Part shown: positions 8,505-15,898 of the stretch, piece by piece
Layout: each line of letters opens with the position of its first letter
How positions within the stretch are numbered: the first letter of the stretch is position 1
DNA from: JAEYXS01 sp943367715
GTDB lineage: Bacteria > Verrucomicrobiota > Verrucomicrobiia > Limisphaerales > JAEYXS01
Assembly: GCA_943367715.1 (NCBI GenBank)
Contig: CALRJY020000003.1
Coordinates: forward strand, 62,001-126,000
Direction: 5' to 3'
DNA length: 64,000 nucleotides
Translations under genes and position numbers: made by a program
Notes under the pieces: model-generated
Databases searched by the model: none
Told to the model about the DNA's origin: nothing
Seen by the model: only the letters and a program-made list of their open reading frames with translations

Positions 8505-8616
8505 GTAGCGCAGACTGGCAGTCTGCTGCGTCGCAGATTGGTAATCTGCGAATCGTGAAATATTAGAGGCCTGCCGACTACCAGTCGGCGATACAGCAGG
8601 TTGCCAACCTGCGCTA
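8505..8616. repeat. two inverted copies of a double-hairpin (REP-like) repeat
   Basis: The block starts GTAGCGCAG and ends in its complement CTGCGCTAC, and contains two ~48-base units facing each other. Each unit has two hairpins with 7-8 bp stems and 3-base loops: GCAGACTGGCAGTCTGC (8510-8526), CGCAGATT/AATCTGCG (8532-8550), GCCGACT/AGTCGGC (8573-8589) and GCAGGTTGCCAACCTGC (8596-8612). Between hairpins the spacer is TGYRTC. A third unit lies at 11393-11440. Stem sequences differ between copies while pairing is kept. Confidence 0.85.
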
Positions 8617-8620
8617 CTCC

Positions 8621-9667
8621 TCACTTCGCCTGCAGTTCGCTCAATTTCAACTTGTGCTCCAGTTGCGTTTCGCCCGCCACGTCCAGAATCTTTACGTGCA
8701 GCAGTGGATCTTTCTGCGACCAGTCGATGTTCAAGAGCCCGACATTCGCGTTATGAAATGTTTTCGGCAGCATCCGGTATTTGTTCGGTGTGGGCGTGCC
8801 ACGCGGATGCACCTGCGTCATGGAGCTCGCCGTCATCTCATAAATGGGATAGCCCGCCAGCCCGTCCATTTTTGAGAACTCGCACCAATGCCGGTCGCCG
8901 CTCAGGAAGAATACCCCGCTTGCCTTCGTGGTTTTCAGCAGTTCCAGCAGCCGCACTTTCTCATGTGGCAGGTTTACCCACGCCTCGCAGCCGCAGAACT
9001 CCGGCACGAACTGGATGCTGGAGACGATCAGCCTCACCTCCGCCGGTTTCTTCAACTCCTCCGTCAGCCACTTCCATTGCGTCTCGCCCAGCATCGTGGT
9101 GCTCTTGTCCTGGCTGGGGATGTAGGGACCGCCGCTTGGTTCTATCCCATGATTGCCACGCGCCAGCACACTGCGAAAATAACGCGTATCCAGCAGAATA
9201 ACCTGCACGCGCTTTCCGGCGGGACCGTAGATATGCGCATTGTAAACGCCCTCTTGCTTGCGGCGCGGTGAATCCTTCGGCTCATCCAGCCAGTTGTAGA
9301 ATTCCTCCTGCACCTCTTTCTTGAAGACGAAATTCCCGCCGCCATCGTTCATCCCGTAGTCATGGTCATCCCACGTGGCCACGATGGGCGCTTTCTTCTT
9401 AACCCCTTGGAAGAAGCGGCTGTTCTTCAGCGCATCATACTTCGCCCGCATCACCGTCATGTTCGTCGTGTCTCCGTAGATGTTATCACCCATGAAGATG
9501 AAGAGGTCCATCGGCACCGTGAGGGTGCGGTCCAGCATCGGATGCTCCACCTTGTTCAGGCAGGAGCCGAAGACAATGTTGGTCAGCGGCGCTTCCGCCG
9601 CCTTCACTGAACTGGCGACGAGTAAAAGCGGCAGTAATAGCAGATGGAATCGGAAGCTGTATTTCAC
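8621..9667 (-). CDS. exported PhoD-like metallophosphatase
   Basis: 348 residues with a signal peptide (FHLLLLPLLLVASSVKA). It belongs to the alkaline phosphatase D/MPP_PhoD-type metallophosphoesterase family: FGSCLN near the mature start, FMGDNIYGD, the WDDHDYGMND block characteristic of PhoD-like enzymes, LLDTRYFRS, SSIQFVPEF, and LSGDRHWCEF with the metal-binding His. The substrate could be a phosphodiester or phosphomonoester; many such proteins in this phylum are unassigned. It acts outside the cytoplasm. At 348 residues it is shorter than B. subtilis PhoD (about 580) and lacks its N-terminal domain. It is flanked by a repeat block downstream and by 236 bp without genes upstream. Confidence 0.85.
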   Translation of the reverse strand: MKYSFRFHLLLLPLLLVASSVKAAEAPLTNIVFGSCLNKVEHPMLDRTLTVPMDLFIFMGDNIYGDTTNMTVMRAKYDALKNSRFFQGVKKKAPIVATWDDHDYGMNDGGGNFVFKKEVQEEFYNWLDEPKDSPRRKQEGVYNAHIYGPAGKRVQVILLDTRYFRSVLARGNHGIEPSGGPYIPSQDKSTTMLGETQWKWLTEELKKPAEVRLIVSSIQFVPEFCGCEAWVNLPHEKVRLLELLKTTKASGVFFLSGDRHWCEFSKMDGLAGYPIYEMTASSMTQVHPRGTPTPNKYRMLPKTFHNANVGLLNIDWSQKDPLLHVKILDVAGETQLEHKLKLSELQAK

Positions 9668-9830
9668 ACCCCCACTTTTCCGTCACGACGTCACGTGAAG
9701 CAAGCGGCAAACACGGAGCGTGCATGCCTGCCCCATGCCAGAAGTTGGGGTCTTGGGCGTAGCGACATCGGGACGGCTCCTTCCCACTTCGATAAGAATT
9801 CAACTACTTCTGTATTTGAAAATATAGGCC

Positions 9831-9847
9831 TGCCGGTGCAACCGGTA
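9831..9847. repeat. GCA-loop hairpin
   Basis: CCGGT-GCA-ACCGG inside a longer shared context (GGCCyGCCGGTGCAACCGG) that recurs at 40012-40027. It sits about 55 bp before the cardiolipin synthase start. Confidence 0.6.
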
Positions 9848-9903
9848 AACTTCCCGTGGCAAATTGCCCGCCCCTGCCGTAACTTCCTGCGGCCAGGACA
9901 ATA

Positions 9904-11373
9904 ATGGAAGGCGAACCGAAAGACTGGATCGATTACCTCGCGCAGATGTGGCACGTGCTGCTCGCGCTCTTCACCGTACTCATCGCCGTCGTTGCCTCTG
10001 GTCACGCCATCCTGAACAAACGCGATACCCGCGCGGCTGTCATGTGGGTCGCCCTGAGCTGGCTCGTGCCGCTGGCCGGTCCCGTGCTCTATCTCACTTT
10101 TGGCATCAACCGCCTGCGCCGTCGTGCCTCGCAATTGCGCGCCGCCTGTCCGCGCTACCAGACCACGGCGGGTACTTTGACCGAGCGCGAATTGCCAATG
10201 AACAAAGTCACGCGCGAATGGCCTTCCTTCGTTCCTCTGGTCCGCCTCATGAACCAGATGACGCCCCAACCCTTGCTCGCGGGAAATTCGGTGGAGCCTT
10301 TGGTCAATGGCGATGCGGCCTACCCGGCGATGGTCGCCGCCATTGATGCCGCGAAAAGTTCTGTCACCTTCGCCACCTATATCTTCGATCAAGGCAAAGC
10401 TGGCGACATGTTCGCCGATGCGTTGACCCGGGCCTTGCAGCGCGGCGTGGAAGTCCGGGTGCTCATCGATGACACAGGCGCGCGCTACTCCTGGCCTTCC
10501 ATCGTGCCTAAGTTGAAGAAAGCGGGCATTCCCGTCGTGCGCTTTTTGCCCACGTCCGTTCCCTTCCGCACCTTGGCCATCAACTTGCGCAACCATCGCA
10601 AGATCCTCATCGCCGATGGCCTCGTCGCCTTCACCGGCGGCATGAATATTCGGGACGGACACCTGCTCAAGCTGAACCCCAAGCGGCCCGTGCAGGACAT
10701 CCATTTTCGCCTGCGCGGTCCCATCGTGGGCTACTTGCAGGAAGCCTTCGCGGACGACTGGATGTTCAGCACCCGCATCGAACTTCGCGGCGAGAAATGG
10801 TTCCCGCCCCTCGTCGCCACCGGTTCCGTGCTTACGCGCTGTGTGCCGGACGGCCCCGATGACAATTTCGAAAAGATCCGCTGGACCATTCTGGGCGCGA
10901 TCACCTGCGCGCAAAAGCGCATCCGCATCATGAACCCCTATTTCCTGCCCGACCCCGCCGTGCTCAGCGCGATCAACGTTGCCGCCATGCGGGGCGTGCA
11001 GGTGGACATCATTTTACCGGAGAAGAATAATCTCCCCTTCGTCCATTGGGCGATGATGGCGCAACTCTGGCAAATGCTGATCCGGGGCTGCCGCGTGTGG
11101 CTCACCAAGGGCCCGTTCGATCATTCCAAGCTCATGGTCGTGGATGGCGTGTGGTCCTTCATCGGCTCCTCTAACTTCGATCCGCGCAGCTTGCGGCTGA
11201 ACTTCGAGTTGAACGTGGAATGTTACTGCCCGAAACTGGCGGGCGAACTGGAAGCCCACATCGAAAGCAAGCTCGCCACCGCCCATCAGCTCACTCTGTT
11301 CGAAGTGGACAACCGCCCTCTTATCATCAAGCTGCGTGACGGCATCGCCCGCCTGCTGACACCCTACCTATAA
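9904..11373 (+). CDS. cls: cardiolipin synthase-like phospholipase D family protein
   Basis: 489 residues. Two N-terminal membrane helices (HVLLALFTVLIAVVASGHAIL and AAVMWVALSWLVPLAGPVLYL) form the PLDc_N segment, followed by two phospholipase D domains. HKD motif 1 begins at His231 (NHRKILIADGLVAFTGGMNI) and motif 2 at His407 (DHSKLMVVDGVWSFIGSSNF). Length, helices and the two HKD motifs match bacterial ClsA, which joins two phosphatidylglycerol molecules at the inner membrane. The gene appears monocistronic; its ATG comes 1 bp after a run AATA without clear Shine-Dalgarno. A double-hairpin repeat follows 19 bp after the stop. Confidence 0.9.
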   Translation: MEGEPKDWIDYLAQMWHVLLALFTVLIAVVASGHAILNKRDTRAAVMWVALSWLVPLAGPVLYLTFGINRLRRRASQLRAACPRYQTTAGTLTERELPMNKVTREWPSFVPLVRLMNQMTPQPLLAGNSVEPLVNGDAAYPAMVAAIDAAKSSVTFATYIFDQGKAGDMFADALTRALQRGVEVRVLIDDTGARYSWPSIVPKLKKAGIPVVRFLPTSVPFRTLAINLRNHRKILIADGLVAFTGGMNIRDGHLLKLNPKRPVQDIHFRLRGPIVGYLQEAFADDWMFSTRIELRGEKWFPPLVATGSVLTRCVPDGPDDNFEKIRWTILGAITCAQKRIRIMNPYFLPDPAVLSAINVAAMRGVQVDIILPEKNNLPFVHWAMMAQLWQMLIRGCRVWLTKGPFDHSKLMVVDGVWSFIGSSNFDPRSLRLNFELNVECYCPKLAGELEAHIESKLATAHQLTLFEVDNRPLIIKLRDGIARLLTPYL

Positions 11374-11392
11374 CCGCGCTCGCTGTCTCATC

Positions 11393-11440
11393 GTAGCGCA
11401 GGTTGGCAACCTGCTGTGTCGCCGACTGGCAGTCGGCAGA
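11393..11440 (+). repeat. double-hairpin (REP-like) repeat unit
   Basis: Same unit as the two at 8505-8616: GTAGCGCA, hairpin GCAGGTTGGCAACCTGC (11398-11414), spacer TGTGTC, hairpin GCCGACTGGCAGTCGGC (11421-11437). It lies between the 3' ends of two convergent genes. Confidence 0.85.
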
Positions 11441-11494
11441 CCGTGAATAATTTACAAATCGTCCCCCCGGAGAAATCACGCAATTCCCCTGATT

Positions 11495-12103
11495 TCACGG
11501 CACCGAAATACGGAACACCGGTGAGTTATTATTGGTGCTCACGCTGTTCGTGCTCGTGTTTGACGAGGTGTTGTCCACACGGTTCGTTTCCTTGGGACGT
11601 TCGGCTGGTGGCACATTATTGGTTGCCGGAGGAGCATTTGTTACCGGCAGTGCATTTGTGCCCAAAAGCACCATCGGCGTCACCGCCACCAACTGCATGG
11701 CCGGACTGGACGACCCTTGATTGCCTCCCGCCGCCGACGGTCCACCTGTGCTGGCTGCTTGATTGACCGCGGGTGCTTTCGCCCCGCCCAATAACCGCCG
11801 CAGATTTTCAAAATCCAGCAGCACGGGTGGTGCTGGGTGGCGCACCGGAGGCGCTGCCACGACCGGTTTTTCCTGAACTGGTGGCACGGGAACGTGCGGC
11901 AGTTCGACCGCGACCAAGTGTGTTGGCGCTGCCGTTTCCGGCGGCGGTGCCGACCTCCGCATGAAACGGATCTCCGGCACCGGTCCGGGCGCGTTCACCA
12001 TCACGAGCACCAGTTCCACCAACACCGCGAGCAGTGTCACCGCGAGCAGGATCTCAAACCCGCGCAAGGCCATCCGGGCCCGTTTTTTCCAGATCTCGTT
12101 CAT
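11495..12103 (-). CDS. Pro-rich single-pass membrane protein beside a pseudopilin
   Basis: 202 residues from the ATG at 12103, chosen because it falls 7 bp after the stop of the upstream pseudopilin gene and gives a short cytoplasmic start (MNEIWKKRARMALRG) before one membrane helix (FEILLAVTLLAVLVELVLVMV). The rest is extracytoplasmic, rich in Pro, Ala, Thr and Asn, with a Pro/Val stretch and an Asn/Ser/Thr tail ending VFRISVP. No domain is recognised. The topology recalls GspC-like inner-membrane proteins, but the sequence does not support that name. Tight coupling to the pseudopilin gene suggests a joint role in a type II secretion or pilus-like assembly (inference). Confidence 0.6.
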   Translation of the reverse strand: MNEIWKKRARMALRGFEILLAVTLLAVLVELVLVMVNAPGPVPEIRFMRRSAPPPETAAPTHLVAVELPHVPVPPVQEKPVVAAPPVRHPAPPVLLDFENLRRLLGGAKAPAVNQAASTGGPSAAGGNQGSSSPAMQLVAVTPMVLLGTNALPVTNAPPATNNVPPAERPKETNRVDNTSSNTSTNSVSTNNNSPVFRISVP

Positions 12104-12110
12104 GGATTTT

Positions 12111-12731
12111 TTATTTGAGGCCGTGTCTGGTGACGGCCAGTTGCAGTCCGTCGCTGTCCGTTGAGTCCACATGCCCGTCGGCGAAGAGGATGTTGCCCCG
12201 ATACTGGTGCATCTCCTGCGTCCAGAAGGCTGTCATGTTCGTTTGCAACGGCACCACACCCGGGGTGGGATAGCCCGGCGTCAGGATGTTACGATCACCC
12301 GCCAGCATCTGATGCGTCCGGCCGATCTGCGCATCCACCCCCACAAAAAAGCTCGTGTTCAAATTCCCGAGCGCATTCCAGTTCGTCGAGCCGCGCTCGC
12401 GGTCGGCGGGGCACAGCACCAGCTTGGAATTCACCAACAGATTGGACATCACCTGGAAATGCCGCCACGTCTCGCCCCGGTTGATATATTCCAGTGTGCC
12501 TCCGCGCCGTACTGATACCTGCATAGGCAAACGGTTGTCATGCTCATCGGCGAACATGCGGAAGGAAAGCCCCACTTGGCGCAGATTGCTGCCGCACTCC
12601 GTCTGCTTCGCTTTCAATTTGCCCTTGGCCAGCGCGGGCAGCAGCAACGTCATCAGTATGGCCACGATGGCGATGACCACCAGCAGTTCGATCAGCGTAA
12701 ACCCACGCTGCTTTTTATGGAGCAATTTCAT
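12111..12731 (-). CDS. type II secretion/pilus pseudopilin-like protein
   Basis: 206 residues. The N-terminus has the prepilin peptidase site G|FTLIELLVVIAI followed by a hydrophobic helix running to LLPALAKGK. After the helix comes the KAKQTECGSNLRQVGLSFRMF stretch, common in the very large Verrucomicrobia/Planctomycete 'DUF1559-like' pseudopilin families, and near the C-terminus the ILFADGHVDS element that typifies them. It would be processed by a prepilin peptidase and held in the inner membrane or a pseudopilus. The start at 12731 places the usual 10 basic residues before the cleavage site. The next gene begins 7 bp downstream. No secretion ATPase or secretin is nearby. Confidence 0.85.
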   Translation of the reverse strand: MKLLHKKQRGFTLIELLVVIAIVAILMTLLLPALAKGKLKAKQTECGSNLRQVGLSFRMFADEHDNRLPMQVSVRRGGTLEYINRGETWRHFQVMSNLLVNSKLVLCPADRERGSTNWNALGNLNTSFFVGVDAQIGRTHQMLAGDRNILTPGYPTPGVVPLQTNMTAFWTQEMHQYRGNILFADGHVDSTDSDGLQLAVTRHGLK

Positions 12732-12972
12732 ACCGCCTTTCGCTTATGCTTTTCCTCTTAGCATGAGGGATGCCAGCCTTCTCTCCGGCTGGTTAAGCCC
12801 ATTTTTGATGCATCCGCGCGGGAACCCGACGCATTCTAGTCCGAAATTCACGCTTAAATGATTTGACGCTTCATTTCTTTGTTCTCTCCCGTGGCTTAGG
12901 AAGCCGTACTTCGGCCTCGCAAAACACCGCTTGCGTTCCGGGACCGCTTGTGAAAAATTTCACGAGCTTTTT

Positions 12973-14061
12973 ATGGCACACGTCAAACTGCATATCCCGG
13001 GTCCGGTTGAAGTCAACGAGAAGACATGGTCGGCGTTCCGTTCGCCCATGATCGGTCATCGTTCCCAAGGCTTCAAAGACCTGTACGGCAAGATCCAACC
13101 GCAGCTCCAGACCCTGCTTGGTACGAAGCAGCTCGTCTATCTCTCCACCTCGTCCGCCTGGGGTGTGATGGAAGGCTCCCTGCGCAATCTCGTCACCAAG
13201 AAGGTGCTCAACTGCATGAAGGGCGCTTTCTCCGACAAGTGGCTGGACGTCTCCAAGCGCTGCGGCAAGGAAGCCGAGGGCCTGCAATCCGAATGGGGCT
13301 CGCCCATCCGCGCCGAAGCCATCGACGAGAAGCTCGCCACGGGCCAGTTCGACGCGCTCACGCTGATCCACAACGAAACCTCCACGGGCACAATGAGCCC
13401 GCTGGATGAGATCGCCGCGCTGAAGCAGAAATATCCGGACGTGATGTTCATCGTGGACGCCGTCAGCTCCATGACCGCATTGCCGCTGAACTTCGAGAAG
13501 CTGGGCATCGACGTCCTGCTCGCCGGCACGCAGAAAGCGTTCGCTTTGCCTCCGGGCCTCACGGTGTTCACCGCCTCGCCTGCCGCTTTGGCCAAGGCCG
13601 CCACGGTGAAAGACCGCGGTTACTACTTCGACTTCGTGGAGTTCGACAAGAACGCGAAGGAAAGCATGACCCCGAGCACCCCGAGCATCTCGCACATCTA
13701 TGCGCTCGGCTCCAAGCTCGACGAGTTCTTCGCTGAAGGTCTGGACGCGCGCTATGCCCGTCACCTGAAGCTCAATATGGCCACGCGCGCCTGGGCGGCG
13801 AAGCACGGCTTCACACTGTTCCCGGATGCCGGATTCGAATCCGTCACGCTCACGTGCATCAACAATGGTGCGAAGCCGGGTGGCCGCACCGTGGACGTCG
13901 CGAAGCTGCAGAAGCTGGTGAAGGAACAGGGGTTCCTCATCGACGGCGGCTACGGCAAGATCAAGGGTACGACGTTCCGCATCTCCAACATGGGTGATGA
14001 AACGGAAGCCACGATGAATACGCTCTACACCGCGCTGGATAACGCGATGGCAAAGCTGTAA
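12973..14061 (+). CDS. class V aminotransferase (serine/alanine-glyoxylate or phosphoserine type)
   Basis: 362 residues from the ATG at 12973; the longer frame to 12931 adds 14 residues not expected in the family. PLP-dependent fold type I: IPGPVEV at the start, the cofactor-binding region STSSAWGVMEGSLRN, IVDAVSSM with the Asp that contacts the PLP ring nitrogen, and the Schiff-base Lys188 in LLAGTQKAFALPPG. Members of this branch transaminate serine, alanine or phosphoserine with glyoxylate, pyruvate or 2-oxoglutarate, so it could supply the serine pathway; the exact substrate is not decidable here. It is monocistronic, with a terminator 23 bp after the stop. Confidence 0.88.
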   Translation: MAHVKLHIPGPVEVNEKTWSAFRSPMIGHRSQGFKDLYGKIQPQLQTLLGTKQLVYLSTSSAWGVMEGSLRNLVTKKVLNCMKGAFSDKWLDVSKRCGKEAEGLQSEWGSPIRAEAIDEKLATGQFDALTLIHNETSTGTMSPLDEIAALKQKYPDVMFIVDAVSSMTALPLNFEKLGIDVLLAGTQKAFALPPGLTVFTASPAALAKAATVKDRGYYFDFVEFDKNAKESMTPSTPSISHIYALGSKLDEFFAEGLDARYARHLKLNMATRAWAAKHGFTLFPDAGFESVTLTCINNGAKPGGRTVDVAKLQKLVKEQGFLIDGGYGKIKGTTFRISNMGDETEATMNTLYTALDNAMAKL

Positions 14062-14083
14062 GCAGCCTCACAACATTTGCGAG

Positions 14084-14120
14084 CAGCCGCCTTGGTGTCA
14101 ACCGGGGCGGCTGTTTTATT
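14084..14120 (+). terminator. rho-independent terminator
   Basis: Stem CAGCCGCC (14084-14091) with GGCGGCTG (14106-14113), a 14-base loop, then TTTTATT. It follows the aminotransferase gene. Confidence 0.85.
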
Positions 14121-14257
14121 GGGTCTCCACTGTGCTCTTGCGTTGAATCTCTTCGCTCTTTACCTTTTTACCAACGCCGTCAGCCAACTTGGATAAACGG
14201 CGGGTGTATTTGAAAACTGTCGGAGGTTGGGGACGGAAAAACCAGAGGACAAATGTC

Positions 14258-14962
14258 ATGAGGTTCATTTATATCTTTCTGATTGTCACGGCCGTGATGA
14301 GTGTGTTCCAGCTTCTCGTCGTCCTCTGGGAGAAAAGGCTGAGCTGGCCTTACGGCGCGCTTCAAGGTTCCCTCCCGCATCCCGATCCCTCCGGCTTCTG
14401 TAACCGGAATCTGACGGCCGCGTTGGAAGCCGGCTTCATGCTCATCGGCTGGGCACCGGATATGAAAGGAGCGAAATACCAGCTGAACTACGGCTTCCTG
14501 CTGTCGCCTGACCGTCAGTCGCTGGGCATGATCGCTCAGGGAAAGATCATGGGCATGGATTTGCGGGGTATCACCTTCTATTCCCCTTCCCAAGACGGTG
14601 TGCAATGCTGGTACACCACCGACAACCAGGCGGGCGTCGAATCGGATGTTTTGCGCCGCTGGATGAGCCATCTGGTTTTCAACGCCTTTTTCAAGGACGT
14701 CTGGCAGTCGCATCAATCCTGGATGCAATCCGCCAATTTCCCCCGGCACACTTTCAACCCCGGTTGTGCCCTGCAGGAATTTCGGCGCATGCGGGAGCAG
14801 CGCTTCGGCGAGATGCTGGCCCGCGGCTACATCGCCTATGCCGATGACCAACAGATCTTCTGGCGTTACACCTTCAAAGGAGCCGTGCGGCTGGTTTTCT
14901 ACAACTACGGCACCGGCTTGATCCGCTCGATCACCTTCGGCCGCTTCCCCAAAACGGCTTGA
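14258..14962 (+). CDS. membrane-anchored protein of unknown function
   Basis: 234 residues from the ATG at 14258, supported by AGAGGAC about 8 bases upstream; a longer TTG frame to 14189 has no such site. One N-terminal hydrophobic segment (FIYIFLIVTAVMSVFQLLVVLW) acts as signal anchor. The rest is a soluble domain of ~200 residues with several Trp and Tyr, a conserved-looking LSPDRQSLGMIAQGK segment and a C-terminal IRSITFGRF. I do not recognise the family. No operon partner: a terminator lies upstream and 75 bp separate it from the next gene, which may share its transcript. Confidence 0.6.
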   Translation: MRFIYIFLIVTAVMSVFQLLVVLWEKRLSWPYGALQGSLPHPDPSGFCNRNLTAALEAGFMLIGWAPDMKGAKYQLNYGFLLSPDRQSLGMIAQGKIMGMDLRGITFYSPSQDGVQCWYTTDNQAGVESDVLRRWMSHLVFNAFFKDVWQSHQSWMQSANFPRHTFNPGCALQEFRRMREQRFGEMLARGYIAYADDQQIFWRYTFKGAVRLVFYNYGTGLIRSITFGRFPKTA

Positions 14963-15037
14963 ACCGTTCTTTTTCCGATATGTCGAAGAATGCCGGATAA
15001 GCTTATTTCTCCGTACTGACTCTGTTTGGATATCCTT

Positions 15038-15490
15038 ATGAAAATCGAAGGCATCAAAGGTTGTTACGAAAAGACCCGCGGCATTTTCTACTTCGCGCGC
15101 ATGTGTTCCAAGATCCGTCTGCACGCGGCGGGCAAGCTGGCCGAGGATTATTTCGACATGCTCGGCAAAGGCTTCGATGGCCGCACCTGCCGTTACCTGC
15201 AAGTGCGCTACGAAGACGTGAAGAGCCTCGTGCTCGCCGGTAAGTCAGACGCTGAAGTACTCGAATGGTGTGAAGCCAATGGCCGCCGCTTGAACGACGA
15301 ACAGATCCTCATCTACAACAGCTTCATGAGCAAACGCGGCTGGCGCGATGACGAGACCGATGGCTTCATCCCCGACATGATCAAGCAATATGGCTTCCCG
15401 GATGACGGCAAAGTCATCACCGACTTCGATCTCATCGAGATGGACGAGGGACGCTGGCAGCCCGACCAATGGCGCGCCGCCTGGAAATAA
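15038..15490 (+). CDS. DUF5069 domain protein
   Basis: 150 residues from the ATG at 15038, preferred over 15026 because the family begins at MKIEGIKG. Signature elements are IFYFARMCSKIRLHAAGKL, the DYFDMLGKGFDGRTC stretch and a C-terminal TDFDLIEMDEGR. It is a small soluble cytoplasmic protein; DUF5069 members are frequent in Verrucomicrobia and Planctomycetes and have no established function that I know. The second half has many acidic residues and repeated Trp. Nothing in the neighbourhood gives a role. A hairpin (CGGGTTG/CAACCCG, 15498-15515) lies just after the stop. Confidence 0.8.
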   Translation: MKIEGIKGCYEKTRGIFYFARMCSKIRLHAAGKLAEDYFDMLGKGFDGRTCRYLQVRYEDVKSLVLAGKSDAEVLEWCEANGRRLNDEQILIYNSFMSKRGWRDDETDGFIPDMIKQYGFPDDGKVITDFDLIEMDEGRWQPDQWRAAWK

Positions 15491-15497
15491 AGGGGCG

Positions 15498-15515
15498 CGG
15501 GTTGTCCCCAACCCG
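15498..15515. repeat. short perfect hairpin after the DUF5069 gene
   Basis: CGGGTTG-TCCC-CAACCCG, no T-run, so not a typical terminator. Geometry resembles the other intergenic hairpins in this window. Confidence 0.5.
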
Positions 15516-15576
15516 CAGCAACATCCGCCAGCCCCACATGTTGAGTTCATCAAAGTCATCCGCCCAGTTTCCCCAG

Positions 15577-15662
15577 ATCTGCGCCTATCCGCGTCCATCT
15601 GCGGTTAAATCCCTTCGCCTTCTCCTCCATATCTGTGTTCATCTATGTCCATCTGTGGTTAA
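15577..15662. repeat. two arrays of 10-bp periodic repeats
   Basis: Two arrays, 15577-15610 and 15631-15662, each made of three 10-base units of the form ATCTGYGYYY, the last continuing GGTTAA. A third copy lies at 39957-39992. They occupy the gap between the DUF5069 gene and the leu leader. Confidence 0.8.
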
Positions 15663-15682
15663 GACTCCCCCTGAAAAACCGG

Positions 15683-15711
15683 TTGACGCTCCGCCCATCC
15701 AAGGCTATCCC
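15683..15711 (+). promoter_or_regulatory. candidate sigma-70-type promoter of the leu leader
   Basis: TTGACG at 15683-15688, a 17-base spacer, then TATCCC at 15706-15711. Transcription would start near 15718, only 0-2 bases before the leader GTG, implying a nearly leaderless message. The -10 box matches only half the consensus. Confidence 0.4.
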
Positions 15712-15718
15712 TCTTAAC

Positions 15719-15793
15719 GTGAATTATTCACTAAACCTTCGACTGTCGTTGAACGCGCTGCTGCTTAGCCGCGCGGTGGTCGGGGTTTGGTAG
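15719..15793 (+). CDS. leucine leader peptide (LeuL-type)
   Basis: 24 codons from GTG to TAG, too short for usual gene calling. Seven of 24 residues are Leu, including three consecutive codons (CTG CTG CTT at 15758-15766), followed by SRAVVGVW with three Val. It lies 105 bp before leuA and is followed by an intrinsic terminator at 15812. This is the classic layout of a transcription-attenuation leader: ribosome stalling at Leu codons when charged tRNA-Leu is scarce would free the antiterminator. An in-frame TTG at 15749 is a possible alternative start. No Shine-Dalgarno is seen before the GTG; the candidate promoter position suggests leaderless translation (inference). Confidence 0.75.
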   Translation: MNYSLNLRLSLNALLLSRAVVGVW

Positions 15794-15845
15794 AATCGCA
15801 ACCAGATTTCGCCCCCACCGCCGCCTCGGCGGTGGGGGTTTTGTA
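15754..15845 (+). promoter_or_regulatory. leuA attenuator: mutually exclusive hairpins and terminator
   Basis: Three pairings can be drawn. Pause hairpin: CGCGC (15754-15758) with GCGCG (15771-15775). Antiterminator: GCGGTGG (15773-15779) with CCACCGC (15815-15821). Terminator: a perfect 12-bp stem CCCCCACCGCCG (15812-15823) with CGGCGGTGGGGG (15827-15838), loop CCT, then TTTTGTATTT. The antiterminator uses the 5' arm of the terminator, so the two exclude each other. The Leu codons cover the 5' arm of the pause hairpin, as the model requires. Confidence 0.75.
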
Positions 15846-15898
15846 TTTCCACAGCCGGGATTGCGCGTGATGGGCGAGAAGAAGAAAGAACAGAGAAC

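Noticed and set aside
9691..10914. 407-codon frame on the minus strand
   Set aside because: Antisense to the cardiolipin synthase gene, which has both HKD motifs.
11495..12103. Type IV pilin signal in the Pro-rich membrane protein
   Set aside because: RG-FEILLAVTLLAV resembles a pilin start but lacks Glu at +5 and the helix is followed by a Pro-rich tail; simple membrane anchor is more likely.
12103..12172. Longer start for the Pro-rich protein
   Set aside because: Would overlap the pseudopilin gene with residues showing no signal; the 12103 start fits the operon spacing.
15577..15662. CRISPR array
   Set aside because: Unit length is 10 bases with no unique spacers and only three units per array; no cas genes in the window.
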